Assembly (NCBI GenBank): GCA_944472135.2
Contig: OX235263.1
Span: 90,862,721 to 90,926,720 of the forward strand
Source of the DNA: Trichobilharzia regenti
Taxonomy: Eukaryota; Platyhelminthes; Trematoda; Strigeidida; Schistosomatidae
DNA: 64,000 bases
Direction of reading: 5' to 3'
Positions 47,194 to 59,884 of the stretch are shown here, piece after piece. The notes beneath the pieces are model-generated. The model made no database searches. It was not told the origin of the DNA and was given only the letters and a program-made list of their open reading frames with translations. Position numbers and translations under genes: made by a program. Every line of letters begins with the position of its first letter. Position 1 is the stretch's first letter.

Positions 47194-48091
47194 TCACAGG
47201 GAGTGGATGCATCTGCGCCACTGAGAACGATTTTGAGCCATGTCACCAATTGTTTCCAACCATAGATTTTTACCGTCCCGAGGACCCCAGCCTGGAAGTC
47301 TACACCTTCCTACGTGGCTAAGACCAACTGTTGTGGATTTCATTGACTGATGCCAAGTTTTTGTTTGACCGCCGCTAGCTTTTTTCCAGCCTGACCCTAT
47401 ATCCGCTAACATAGCTCGTCGAGGGAGGCGATGACTTGGCATACGTAACACATGTCCTAACCATCTCAGTCGATGTAGCTTCACGACTTCGTCGATTGAT
47501 TTCCCCTGTTTACCTAGAACTCTACGCCTAACCTCCATGTTGCTCACCTTATTATGCCACTTTACACGGGAAATAGAACGCAGGCACCTATGATCAAAGG
47601 CAGCTAGTCTTTTCATGTCTTCCACTCTCAGTGGCCAGGTCTCACAACCATACAGGAGGACGGAGCGGACTGATGAGCAGTACACTCGCCCTTTGGTCGA
47701 TAGTCGAACATCTCGTCTACGCCAGAGTCGGCGTAAACTAACAAATGCGAAACGAGCCCCTTGTATTCGTGCTGAGATTTCGTCAGAGATCAGCCCGTTG
47801 GGGCTGATGGTACTTCCCAAATAAGTGAAGCGGTCAACGTGCTCTACCACTTCACTTCCTATTTTTAAACTAAGCGTCGATGTAGTCCAGTCCTGTAACA
47901 TCATCTTGCATTTGGCGGGAGCGAATCGCATGCCAAACATTCGTAGATTGCTGTTCAAGGTGTTTAGAAGACTCTGCATTTTGTCAGCGTCTTCGCCTAG
48001 AAGGACTATATCGTCTGCATATTCCAAGTCAACGAGATTATTCCCAGGTAGCAAGTCAATCCCTGAATCGCTGAAGTCACTTAGGGTTAAG
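47194..48091 (-). pseudogene. RTE-like RT, C-terminal part
   Basis: Begins just after the insertion (TLSDFSDSGIDLLPGNN) with the catalytic box LEYADDIVLLGED. It continues through FTYLGSTISPNGL, LLYGCETWPL and RLRWLGHVLRMP, a C-terminal signature of RTE and related elements, to a stop at 47194. The frame is fully open. The 3' UTR is 47014-47193. Confidence 0.9.
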
Positions 48092-48102
48092 TCCATTAAC
48101 AC

Positions 48103-48315
48103 ATTCCATTATAGATAAGATTTTATTCTGATAAATCGCACAGTGTTTACAGTTATATGAACTGATGACGTTTCGAGCACAAACTATTGCTCATAATCAT
48201 ATCAAGTTGAACTTGATATGATTATGAGCAATAGTTTGTGCTCGAAACGTCATCAGTTCATATAACTGTAAACACTGTGCGATTTATCAGAATAAAATCT
48301 TATCTATAATGGAAT
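48103..48315. repeat. Perfect 213-bp palindrome
   Basis: 106-bp arms match without a mismatch around a single central G at 48209 (CAAGTTGAACTTG). It lies between RT motif B and the catalytic box of the RTE, with 36 further bases (48316-48351) on one side. TCCATTAACACAT is directly repeated at 48092-48104 and 48352-48364, so the whole 48105-48351 block is an insertion with a 13-bp duplication. Confidence 0.93.
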
Positions 48316-48351
48316 TATACTCTACCACAGTGCCCAAGTTTTATACTTATA

Positions 48352-49583
48352 TCCATTAACACATCTATGATGAAGTTGAATAGAAAAGGAGATAATGGGC
48401 ATCCTTGACGGACACCACTGGTCGTCATCAGTTCAGATGACAGCTCGCCGTAAGCCCTCACCTGGCTGTATGAGTACGAATAGAGTGCCTTAATCAGTGC
48501 AATATATTTTCTCGGAATTCCCTTTACAGCCAAACATCTCCAGAGAACTTCCCGATCGACAGAGTCGAATGCTGCCTTTAGGTCAAGAAATATAATGACT
48601 GTTGGACGCCGGTAGGAATGCCTATGTTCTAGAATCTGTCGGAGGGTGAAGATATGATCAATACACCCTCTTCCTGGTCTAAAGCCTGCCTGGCTCTCTC
48701 GTGTTTGTGCTTCCCGAGCACCACTCAGTCTACGCAGGATTATTGGGCCTAAGACTTTAGATACTATATTAGTCAAGCTAATCCCTCTGTGATTATCACA
48801 GGAAGACTTGTCTCCCTTCTTGTATATGGGGATAATCAGTGACTTACACCAACCCGATGGGACTTCTTCTGATTCCCAAACGCTGCCTAGTACCTCAGTT
48901 AATCCGGACAGTAAGCTGTCTCCACCGTACTTAAATACCTCTGGCGTCATTCCATCAGGTCCCGCTGCTTTGCCTAGTTTCAGATTGGTGACAGCTTTAG
49001 TAACCTCAGTTAGTGACGGAGGACCTGTGTCTATATCCCATTCAGGGAGGTGTTGGATGCTCGGAAGGTTGAGCGTGGCTGTGGGCAAATTAAACTGCTC
49101 CTCATAATGCTCTTTCCAACGATCCAGTCGTCTATCCTGTGAGCTAATTATAGTGCCATTTTTTTCCGAGATTGTCTCACTAATGATTTGTCTTCTCCCA
49201 CCCGTTTCCCTGATGAGTCCAAAGAGTTGCCTGGTGTTGCCTATCCTCAAAGCTTTCTCCATCTCTTTGGCTTTTGTCGCCCACCACTGTTCACGGTCCT
49301 TGCGGAGACTTTCCGTAAGTTTCCTCTTGTGCAGCTTTCGCTCCTCATTGAATTCGGAGCTCGCCGGAATAAGTCTTCTAGCATCTATCAGTTCGGATGA
49401 GGCGGTGGAGATCCAGTGGTTTTTACTCACCTTTGGGTTTACCTTATTGACAGCTTTTACAGCTGTATCTATGGCTGCCTGGATATTTTTCCAAGCTTCT
49501 TCAGGGTGAGCACAGCTGTCGAACACAGATATGTGTTTAGCTAGTTCTTCCTCAAATACGGAACACCGCAATGACCTAATCAA
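48352..49583 (-). pseudogene. RTE-like linker and RT, N-terminal part
   Basis: Open frame reading SKNHWISTASSELIDARRL and QWWATKAKEMEKAL, then RT motifs GKAAGPDGMTPEVFK, NHRGISLTNIVSKVL, ESQAGFRPGRGCIDHIF, FLDLKAAFDSVDREVLW and SGVRQGCPLSPFLF. The product would reverse-transcribe RTE RNA. It stops at the inserted palindrome before the catalytic YADD. The family assignment rests on the FRPGRGCIDHIF and RQGCPLSPFLF patterns. Confidence 0.9.
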
Positions 49584-49619
49584 GCTATACTGGCTGAGAC
49601 TTATGTCTTTTGAGGTTCT

Positions 49620-49936
49620 ACCATGCCAGGCAGGTTGTTTGGATAGCGGTTAAACAAAAAGCAGCTACCCAATCCAACATCATGTCCAATACAAAATTAC
49701 AAAATTTCATGCCGGATCGGCCGTGGCCCGGATTAACAACGACCGCGCTTCCTGCTGCCGTGTCACAGGGTGGGAGTGATAAATCTGCTACTGAGACACA
49801 CCAAACAAAAAAGAACAAACAAAAAATGGCCGCGTGTGACCGGCCTCAAGCAGTTGTCCCATGGGCTCTACGGTCACGCAACCAACTTCCACGGTGTGGG
49901 CATCCGGGAAGTAACAATCGCCCTCACAATTCGAAA
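49620..49936 (-). other. 5' region of the RTE copy, no endonuclease
   Basis: Between the RT linker and the 5' target duplication there are only about 320 bp. No endonuclease motif (SDH or GDFN type) is readable. It may be the element's 5' leader fused to the linker by an internal deletion. Confidence 0.4.
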
Positions 49937-49990
49937 TGCCATATAGGAATACTTTTTTTTACCATTTACTCTACTACCATTTGGCATAAG

Positions 49991-50012
49991 ACACACACAC
50001 ACACACACACAC
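49991..50012 (+). repeat. AC dinucleotide run, unit 1
   Basis: Eleven AC copies. Equivalents are ten at 55100-55119, nine at 59885-59902, and nine (as GT) at 63944-63961. Confidence 0.95.
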
Positions 50013-50682
50013 GGGCGAGACACATTCTGACACTCCTCATACACATATGCATATACACTCATTGAACCGATAATACTGTCATTAACCTCCTAAAATGCCT
50101 GATAACTTTGTTTATTCTATATATTCTAATTGTTCCATACTACATACACGCATAGAGCATATTGGCGTTATAAACCTCTCCCGATGTTAACTACTATTGC
50201 TACATTCAACAACTGTCGATGCTACCCCATGATTCATACATGCAAGCAACATTCACATGCTCAAAATTAATAGAGACTTGTATTATATTTGATGATTCTA
50301 TAAACATAAGTTATTAAAAATCATACTTTTGTACCACTCACGAATATCTCCCATCAACATATGACATAAACAACAATCAATCACATCTACACATATATGT
50401 ACAAACACATCTAACTGGTAGTGCTGCAGAAAAAGTACACACTATTGGGTTCAACACGGGTTCCTGTGCTAATTTTCCTACTCTTGTGTCTATTATTTTC
50501 ACTAGCTTAATTGACTAATTTACGTTCCTACATTTATTTATCTGCACGAAGGTTACTTATGTAATTTAGGAATTATTGTTTTGTACTTATTTTTCTATTG
50601 ATTTTAGGTATTATTCTATTTTATTTGTGTGTGTAAACTCAACTTCAATTTTTATTTAATATTCGAAAATAAATATGTTAAG

Positions 50683-50914
50683 CTAGGGATCGTGCACGAA
50701 CGAACGTGACACGACGGCGTACTAAATGGCGTGGATGCTTGACCGGAAGCCCTCAGATGGGCAAGTCGACTTAAACAGTGAGGGTCAGCATCCAATGTTC
50801 AGAGTGATGAGTGCTGTGGTCAAAAATTTTGAGGAATTATATGCCGCCACACCGGAGATACAGTCCAGAAACTCTCCAGGTACGAAATACGCACTACATA
50901 TCAAGAATAATTAA
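50683..50914 (+). other. Gypsy-like leader and gag start, palindrome 1 left arm
   Basis: Leader GATCGTGCACG...ACACGACGG, then ATG at 50726 opening a 62-codon frame (MAWMLDRKPSDGQVDLN). The inverted leader at 41130-41637 carries a near-identical start (ATGGCGGGGATGCTTGACC) next to a primer-binding site, so a gypsy gag start is inferred. A second, 106-codon frame overlaps at 50811-51131. Confidence 0.5.
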
Positions 50915-52869
50915 CCAAGCACAACAGTTAAGTAAGTACTCAAGAATCATTGATAATCTTCCCAACAAGATGGGGTCTGAACTCTGTCTTCAAGAGTCGA
51001 ATGAAACGAAACACGTTTCCTTCAGTCATTCTAAGGTTAGGTGGCCGTCCTATGGCCTACGTCTGATTTCATTAGCACAAAACTGCAGTCGAAAAACAGC
51101 GCGCTATTATCAACATCATCATACAACATAAAAGGGAAGGATCAAAATTATGAATCAGCCAAAATCCACGACAAACCAACAGAAATCATACAAGTTCTAG
51201 AACGATGATAAATACGTTATGGAAAAGGGTTTTGGTTGTGAAATTAGTTGAAATGCTCGGAATAAGCACCATGGAGGATTTTCATATAAACTGTCCTGGT
51301 ACAGTTGGTGAAGTTGAGTTTGCGTCACACATGTTTCTTTACTTATCGAGAGAGTACTAAATGAAATGATGAGTCATAACACTCGTTTTGAATTTATTAT
51401 TCATGCATCATGATCATCGCCCTCTATTATTCACTAACACATGAGGACTTTAAATGCATCAAATGTTTTGTACTAGGACGTAGCCTGTCAAGCCAGATTG
51501 TGTGTATGTGAACGTTGTTTCTTAATTTGGTGAATGCCCTCCCCCTTCGCTAACTGTCTTCACTTCAAGGTTTGTAAGTTTACTAAATGTCTGCCTTTAA
51601 GAATTGATGGCCGTATTGTGACGTATTACGCTTATGTACGCATTTTCATAGTTTCCATAGCCAGATTCAATGGAACCGTATAATCTCAGCATTCCATCTG
51701 AAGATTCAGATGAATATGAAGATGATGGTCCTGCTGATTTTCGATGAGGAATTTCTAAGAATATGCCGGTCCTGCTCAGTGGAAACGCTCATATTACTAC
51801 TGGAAGAAATCCGGCGTCTTTATCCTTTTCTACCACCTACCCGGTGGACATCAAGAAGGGAATATACTTGATGAAAAGATGGAAGATCCCGACCCCAGGA
51901 CAAGGTAATGTGGAAATGTTCCCTTAAACTAGTTTAATCTAAGAATGTGGCATATTTTCCGTGCTTTTAGGCCGCTGTGGGCTTCTCTTAAAGGAGGAAA
52001 AGATGCAATTTTCTCCCTCTTTAAGAAAAATCTTAACTTTCTTAACGAGGAAGAAAATTGCATCTTTTCCTCCTTTAGGAGAAGCCCACAGCGGCCTAAA
52101 AGCACGGAAAATATGCCACATTCTTAGATTAAACTAGTTTAAGGGAACATTTCCACATTACCTTGTCCTGGGGTCGGGATCTTCCATCTTTTCATCAAGT
52201 ATATTCCCTTCTTGATGTCCACCGGGTAGGTGGTAGAAAAGGATAAAGACGCCGGATTTCTTCCAGTAGTAATATGAGCGTTTCCACTGAGCAGGACCGG
52301 CATATTCTTAGAAATTCCTCATCGAAAATCAGCAGGACCATCATCTTCGTATTCATCTGAATCTTCAGATGGAATGCTGAGATTATACGGTTCCATTGAA
52401 TCTGGCTATGGAAACTATGAAAATGCGTACATAAGCGTAATACGTCACAATACGGCCATCAATTCTTAAAGGCAGACATTTAGTAAACTTACAAACCTTG
52501 AAGTGAAGACAGTTAGCGAAGGGGGAGGGCATTCACCAAATTAAGAAACAACGTTCACATACACACAATCTGGCTTGACAGGCTACGTCCTAGTACAAAA
52601 CATTTGATGCATTTAAAGTCCTCATGTGTTAGTGAATAATAGAGGGCGATGATCATGATGCATGAATAATAAATTCAAAACGAGTGTTATGACTCATCAT
52701 TTCATTTAGTACTCTCTCGATAAGTAAAGAAACATGTGTGACGCAAACTCAACTTCACCAACTGTACCAGGACAGTTTATATGAAAATCCTCCATGGTGC
52801 TTATTCCGAGCATTTCAACTAATTTCACAACCAAAACCCTTTTCCATAACGTATTTATCATCGTTCTAG

Positions 52870-53187
52870 TGTAACAACAGAAGACAAGGGCCAGGCAACA
52901 GATCGTTTTATTATGAAAATCAACACGTATTTATACATATTTCACATACATTATTATAGACAAGCGCAGTCATCTGATTTGTTGTTTAGGCAGACAAACG
53001 CAGGCTTCTGATTGGTTGTTTCGGGATTCCTTGACAAACAGAGTTCTCTATCTGCGAATCATATTTTGCCACGTTAACTTCGCTGTGATTGGTTGTTGAC
53101 TCAGCCTTGTTCACGGCCCATATTAGTGACCTAGACCTTAACGTAGATTAGTGCCAACCAATCGGCTAGCAGCCTGCTCTCACCACA
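52870..53187 (-). repeat. Gypsy solo LTR
   Basis: Same family and ends as the LTR at 2603-2932, on the minus strand, flanked by CTAG (52866-52869 and 53188-53191). The uninterrupted sequence TCGTTCTAGAACTTG is present at 57968-57982 and 62751-62765 and, inverted, near 51196, 56306 and 61089. A solo LTR is the usual product of recombination between the two LTRs of a full element. Confidence 0.93.
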
Positions 53188-53473
53188 CTAGAACTTGTAT
53201 GATTTCTGTTGGTTTGTCGTGGATTTTGGCTGATTCATAATTTTGATCCTTCCCTTTTATGTTGTATGATGATGTTGATAATAGCGCGCTGTTTTTCGAC
53301 TGCAGTTTTGTGCTAATGAAATCAGACGTAGGCCATAGGACGGCCACCTAACCTTAGAATGACTGAAGGAAACGTGTTTCGTTTCATTCGACTCTTGAAG
53401 ACAGAGTTCAGACCCCATCTTGTTGGGAAGATTATCAATGATTCTTGAGTACTTACTTAACTGTTGTGCTTGG

Positions 53474-53705
53474 TTAATTATTCTTGATATGTAGTGCGTA
53501 TTTCGTACCTGGAGAGTTTCTGGACTGTATCTCCGGTGTGGCGGCATATAATTCCTCAAAATTTTTGACCACAGCACTCATCACTCTGAACATTGGATGC
53601 TGACCCTCACTGTTTAAGTCGACTTGCCCATCTGAGGGCTTCCGGTCAAGCATCCACGCCATTTAGTACGCCGTCGTGTCACGTTCGTTCGTGCACGATC
53701 CCTAG
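53474..53705 (-). other. Gypsy-like leader and gag start, palindrome 1 right arm
   Basis: Mirror copy of 50683-50914; same 62-codon product. Confidence 0.5.
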
Positions 53706-54340
53706 CTTAACATATTTATTTTCGAATATTAAATAAAAATTGAAGTTGAGTTTACACACACAAATAAAATAGAATAATACCTAAAATCAATAGAAAAATA
53801 AGTACAAAACAATAATTCCTAAATTACATAAGTAACCTTCGTGCAGATAAATAAATGTAGGAACGTAAATTAGTCAATTAAGCTAGTGAAAATAATAGAC
53901 ACAAGAGTAGGGAAATTAACACAGGAACCCGTGTTGAACCCAATAGTGTGTACTTTTTCTGCAGCACTACCAGTTAGATGTGTTTGTACATATATGTGTA
54001 GATGTGATTGATTGTTGTTTATGTCATATGTTGATGGGAGATATTCGTGAGTGGTACAAAAGTATGATTTTTAATAACTTATGTTTATAGAATCATCAAA
54101 TATAATACAAGTCTCTATTAATTTTGAGCATGTGAATGTTGCTTGCATGTATGAATCATGGGGTAGCATCGACAGTTGTTGAATGTAGCAATAGTAGTTA
54201 ACATCGGGAGAGGTTTATAACGCCAATATGCTCTATGCGTGTATGTAGTATGGAACAATTAGAATATATAGAATAAACAAAGTTATCAGGCATTTTAGGA
54301 GGTTAATGACAGTATTATCGGTTCAATGAGTATATATGCA

Positions 54341-55061
54341 ACAACATGCCCTGAATCTCACAAATGGCTTGTCAACCCTGAAATGGTCTTACCCAAACTC
54401 TATGTACGGGCCGTTCAACTGCGTGGAGGAATCTTGAGCACAAAAACGAGACATACGCAGGGTTGGCATCAAGTACAGAGGCGGGTGTGGTCAACCAGAA
54501 AATCTTCAGCATATTCTTCAGCATTGCGTGCTTACTCATGAGGTGGGTAGATGCAAGAGACACAACGACGTCCTCAAGCTGATCGCCAACAAACTACGCT
54601 AATTCAATACCAGATTTTACATCGAGCCGCGAGTCCCAACGTCCACGTCTCTCTGTCAACCAGATCTGATTATCCTGTTAGACAGTGTGGCATACATTCT
54701 CGATGTAACAATCTGCAGCGACGCCTACATTTACATCAGCCATGCGTCGAAGATGTCAAAATACGGAGCTCTAACGATGGTTGCTGCATGTAAACGATCC
54801 CTGTCTACAATGGGACATAGGGTTCAAAGAATCATGCAAATTCCTGTTGTAATCTCTTATCGAGGGATGATCAGTCATCAACTCTCTGCAAAATACCTTC
54901 TCAGACTCTTTCTCACCTCCTTCGACATTTCACACCTCTGCATCTCAACCATTAAAGGCTCTTTGAAAATCTACGATACTTACATGCGTGGAACGTATGG
55001 ACTCAGGCGTAGAAAAGAGTTGAACCAGTGATATTGTAAATTTATTGCCATATAGGAATAC
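54341..55061 (+). pseudogene. R2-like endonuclease fragment, unit 1
   Basis: Frameshifted C-terminal part of the R2-like protein: VRAVQLRGGIL, a Cys/His cluster (GGCGQPENLQHILQHC then KRHND), QPDLIILLDSVAYILDVTI and SKMSKYGAL. This fits the CCHC and PD..D..K layout of the R2 restriction-like endonuclease. The end SLKIYDTYMRGTYGLRRRK and the 3' UTR follow. It retains the 400 bp deleted at 46790. Confidence 0.8.
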
Positions 55062-55099
55062 TTTTTTTTACCATTTACTCTACTACCATTTGGCATAAG

Positions 55100-55119
55100 A
55101 CACACACACACACACACAC
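55100..55119 (+). repeat. AC dinucleotide run, unit 2
   Basis: Ten AC copies. Confidence 0.95.
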
Positions 55120-55789
55120 GGGCGAGACACATTCTGACACTCCTCATACACATATGCATATACACTCATTGAACCGATAATACTGTCATTAACCTCCTAA
55201 AATGCCTGATAACTTTGTTTATTCTATATATTCTAATTGTTCCATACTACATACACGCATAGAGCATATTGGCGTTATAAACCTCTCCCGATGTTAACTA
55301 CTATTGCTACATTCAACAACTGTCGATGCTACCCCATGATTCATACATGCAAGCAACATTCACATGCTCAAAATTAATAGAGACTTGTATTATATTTGAT
55401 GATTCTATAAACATAAGTTATTAAAAATCATACTTTTGTACCACTCACGAATATCTCCCATCAACATATGACATAAACAACAATCAATCACATCTACACA
55501 TATATGTACAAACACATCTAACTGGTAGTGCTGCAGAAAAAGTACACACTATTGGGTTCAACACGGGTTCCTGTGTTAATTTCCCTACTCTTGTGTCTAT
55601 TATTTTCACTAGCTTAATTGACTAATTTACGTTCCTACATTTATTTATCTGCACGAAGGTTACTTATGTAATTTAGGAATTATTGTTTTGTACTTATTTT
55701 TCTATTGATTTTAGGTATTATTCTATTTTATTTGTGTGTGTAAACTCAACTTCAATTTTTATTTAATATTCGAAAATAAATATGTTAAG

Positions 55790-56021
55790 CTAGGGATCGT
55801 GCACGAACGAACGTGACACGACGGCGTACTAAATGGCGTGGATGCTTGACCGGAAGCCCTCAGATGGGCAAGTCGACTTAAACAGTGAGGGTCAGCATCC
55901 AATGTTCAGAGTGATGAGTGCTGTGGTCAAAAATTTTGAGGAATTATATGCCGCCACACCGGAGATACAGTCCAGAAACTCTCCAGGTACGAAATACGCA
56001 CTACATATCAAGAATAATTAA
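55790..56021 (+). other. Gypsy-like leader and gag start, palindrome 2 left arm
   Basis: Copy of 50683-50914; the 62-codon frame opens at 55833. Confidence 0.5.
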
Positions 56022-58258
56022 CCAAGCACAACAGTTAAGTAAGTACTCAAGAATCATTGATAATCTTCCCAACAAGATGGGGTCTGAACTCTGTCTTCAA
56101 GAGTCGAATGAAACGAAACACGTTTCCTTCAGTCATTCTAAGGTTAGGTGGCCGTCCTATGGCCTACGTCTGATTTCATTAGCACAAAACTGCAGTCGAA
56201 AAACAGCGCGCTATTATCAACATCATCATACAACATAAAAGGGAAGGATCAAAATTATGAATCAGCCAAAATCCACGACAAACCAACAGAAATCATACAA
56301 GTTCTAGAACGATGATAAATACGTTATGGAAAAGGGTTTTGGTTGTGAAATTAGTTGAAATGCTCGGAATAAGCACCATGGAGGATTTTCATATAAACTG
56401 TCCTGGTACAGTTGGTGAAGTTGAGTTTGCGTCACACATGTTTCTTTACTTATCGAGAGAGTACTAAATGAAATGATGAGTCATAACACTCGTTTTGAAT
56501 TTATTATTCATGCATCATGATCATCGCCCTCTATTATTCACTAACACATGAGGACTTTAAATGCATCAAATGTTTTGTACTAGGACGTAGCCTGTCAAGC
56601 CAGATTGTGTGTATGTGAACGTTGTTTCTTAATTTGGTGAATGCCCTCCCCCTTCGCTAACTGTCTTCACTTCAAGGTTTGTAAGTTTACTAAATGTCTG
56701 CCTTTAAGAATTGATGGCCGTATTGTGACGTATTACGCTTATGTACGCATTTTCATAGTTTCCATAGCCAGATTCAATGGAACCGTATAATCTCAGCATT
56801 CCATCTGAAGATTCAGATGAATATGAAGATGATGGTCCTGCTGATTTTCGATGAGGAATTTCTAAGAATATGCCGGTCCTGCTCAGTGGAAACGCTCATA
56901 TTACTACTGGAAGAAATCCGGCGTCTTTATCCTTTTCTACCACCTACCCGGTGGACATCAAGAAGGGAATATACTTGATGAAAAGATGGAAGATCCCGGC
57001 CCCTGGACAAGGTAATGTGGAAATGTTCCCTTAAACTAGTTTAATCTAAGAATGTGGCATATTTTCCGTGCTTTTAGGCCGCTGTGGGCTTTCCTTAAAG
57101 GAGGAAAAGATGCAATTTTCTCCCTCTTTAAGAAAAATCTTAACTTTCTTAACGAGGAAGAAAATTGCATCTTTTCCTCCTTTAAGAGAAGCCCACAGCG
57201 GCCTAAAAGCACGGAAAATATGCCACATTCTTAGATTAAACTAGTTTAAGGGAACATTTCCACATTACCTTGTCCTGGGGCCGGGATCTTCCATCTTTTC
57301 ATCAAGTATATTCCCTTCTTGATGTCCACCGGGTAGGTGGTAGAAAAGGATAAAGACGCCGGATTTCTTCCAGTAGTAATATGAGCGTTTCCACTGAGCA
57401 GGACCGGCATATTCTTAGAAATTCCTCATCGAAAATCAGCAGGACCATCATCTTCGTATTCATCTGAATCTTCAGATGGAATGCTGAGATTATACGGTTC
57501 CATTGAATCTGGCTATGGAAACTATGAAAATGCGTACATAAGCGTAATACTTCACAATACGGCCATCAATTCTTAAAGGCAGACATTTAGTAAACTTACA
57601 AACCTTGAAGTGAAGACAGTTAGCGAAGGGGGAGGGCATTCACCAAATTAAGAAACAACGTTCACATACACACAATCTGGCTTGACAGGCTACGTCCTAG
57701 TACAAAACATTTGATGCATTTAAAGTCCTCATGTGTTAGTGAATAATAGAGGGCGATGATCATGATGCATGAATAATAAATTCAAAACGAGTGTTATGAC
57801 TCATCATTTCATTTAGTACTCTCTCGATAAGTAAAGAAACATGTGTGACGCAAACTCAACTTCACCAACTGTACCAGGACAGTTTATATGAAAATCCTCC
57901 ATGGTGCTTATTCCGAGCATTTCAACTAATTTCACAACCAAAACCCTTTTCCATAACGTATTTATCATCGTTCTAGAACTTGTATGATTTCTGTTGGTTT
58001 GTCGTGGATTTTGGCTGATTCATAATTTTGATCCTTCCCTTTTATGTTGTATGATGATGTTGATAATAGCGCGCTGTTTTTCGACTGCAGTTTTGTGCTA
58101 ATGAAATCAGACGTAGGCCATAGGACGGCCACCTAACCTTAGAATGACTGAAGGAAACGTGTTTCGTTTCATTCGACTCTTGAAGACAGAGTTCAGACCC
58201 CATCTTGTTGGGAAGATTATCAATGATTCTTGAGTACTTACTTAACTGTTGTGCTTGG

Positions 58259-58490
58259 TTAATTATTCTTGATATGTAGTGCGTATTTCGTACCTGGAGA
58301 GTTTCTGGACTGTATCTCCGGTGTGGCGGCATATAATTCCTCAAAATTTTTGACCACAGCACTCATCACTCTGAACATTGGATGCTGACCCTCACTGTTT
58401 AAGTCGACTTGCCCATCTGAGGGCTTCCGGTCAAGCATCCACGCCATTTAGTACGCCGTCGTGTCACGTTCGTTCGTGCACGATCCCTAG
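58259..58490 (-). other. Gypsy-like leader and gag start, palindrome 2 right arm
   Basis: Mirror copy of 55790-56021. Confidence 0.5.
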
Positions 58491-59125
58491 CTTAACATAT
58501 TTATTTTCGAATATTAAATAAAAATTGAAGTTGAGTTTACACACACAAATAAAATAGAATAATACCTAAAATCAATAGAAAAATAAGTACAAAACAATAA
58601 TTCCTAAATTACATAAGTAACCTTCGTGCAGATAAATAAATGTAGGAACGTAAATTAGTCAATTAAGCTAGTGAAAATAATAGACACAAGAGTAGGGAAA
58701 TTAACACAGGAACCCGTGTTGAACCCAATAGTGTGTACTTTTTCTGCAGCACTACCAGTTAGATGTGTTTGTACATATATGTGTAGATGTGATTGATTGT
58801 TGTTTATGTCATATGTTGATGGGAGATATTCGTGAGTGGTACAAAAGTATGATTTTTAATAACTTATGTTTATAGAATCATCAAATATAATACAAGTCTC
58901 TATTAATTTTGAGCATGTGAATGTTGCTTGCATGTATGAATCATGGGGTAGCATCGACAGTTGTTGAATGTAGCAATAGTAGTTAACATCGGGAGAGGTT
59001 TATAACGCCAATATGCTCTATGCGTGTATGTAGTATGGAACAATTAGAATATATAGAATAAACAAAGTTATCAGGCATTTTAGGAGGTTAATGACAGTAT
59101 TATCGGTTCAATGAGTATATATGCA

Positions 59126-59845
59126 ACAACATGCCCTGAATCTCACAAATGGCTTGTCAACCCTGAAATGGTCTTACCCAAACTCTATGTACGGGCCGTT
59201 CAACTGCGTGGAGGAATCTTGAGCACAAAAACGAGACATACGCAGGGTTGGCATCAAGTACAGAGGCGGGTGTGGTCAACCAGAAAATCTTCAGCATATT
59301 CTTCAGCATTGCGTGCTTACTCATGAGGTGGGTAGATGCAAGAGACACAACGACGTCCTCAAGCTGATCGCCAACAAACTACGCTAATTCAATACCAGAT
59401 TTTACATCGAGCCGCGAGTCCCAACGTCCACGTCTCTCTGTCAACCAGATCTGATTATCCTGTTAGACAGTGTGGCATACATTCTCGATGTAACAATCTG
59501 CAGCGACGCCTACATTTACATCAGCCATGCGTCGAAGATGTCAAAATACGGAGCTCTAACGATGGTTGCTGCATGTAAACGATCCCTGTCTACAATGGGA
59601 CATAGGGTTCAAAGAATCATGCAAATTCCTGTTGTAATCTCTTATCGAGGGATGATCAGTCATCAACTCTCTGCAAAATACCTTCTCAGACTCTTTCTCA
59701 CCTCCTTCGACATTTCACACCTCTGCATCTCAACCATTAAAGGCTCTTTGAAAATCTACGATACTTACATGCGTGGAACGTATGGACTCAGGCGTAGAAA
59801 AGAGTTGAACCAGTGATATTGTAAATTTATTGCCATATAGGAATA
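59126..59845 (+). pseudogene. R2-like endonuclease fragment, unit 2
   Basis: Predicted frames are identical to those of 54341-55061, including the same frameshifts, so the fragment was already broken when the unit was amplified. Confidence 0.8.
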
Positions 59846-59884
59846 CTTTTTTTTACCATTTACTCTACTACCATTTGGCATAAG

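Larger units (their letters stand above)
47014..49936 (-). mobile_element. RTE-like LINE inserted in the R2-like 3' UTR
   Basis: Minus-strand element flanked by the 14-bp direct repeat TGCCATATAGGAAT (47000-47013 and 49937-49950). The tail ends in CAGACAGACAG followed by the duplication, typical of short tandem tails in RTE elements. It lacks a recognisable endonuclease, so it is truncated or internally deleted at the 5' side. A 213-bp palindrome interrupts its RT. Confidence 0.88.
50048..54340. repeat. Palindrome 1, centre near 52033
   Basis: Arms of about 1985 bp, read inward from TGCATATACACTCATTG. The right arm also holds a 318-bp solo LTR. The centre has CTTTAAGAAAAATCTTAAC between inverted GGAGGAAAAGATGCAATTTT arms. 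The same 60-codon frame appears on both strands at 51939-52127, as expected for a palindrome. Arm interiors contain a short gag-like start (50726) and otherwise no recognised gene. Confidence 0.93.
55155..59125. repeat. Palindrome 2, centre near 57140
   Basis: Same as palindrome 1 without the solo LTR. Both arms carry CCCGGCCCC where the other units have CCCGACCCC (56996 and 57280 regions). Confidence 0.93.

Noticed and set aside
48150..48270. Possible hammerhead ribozyme, from CTGATGA on one strand and CGAAAC on the other
   Set aside because: The two core elements are not in the correct order on one strand; they are complementary halves of the palindrome and would pair with each other.
51939..52127. 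Pair of 60-codon genes with the same protein on opposite strands
   Set aside because: They are the two reflections of a palindrome centre, with no family resemblance or codon evidence.
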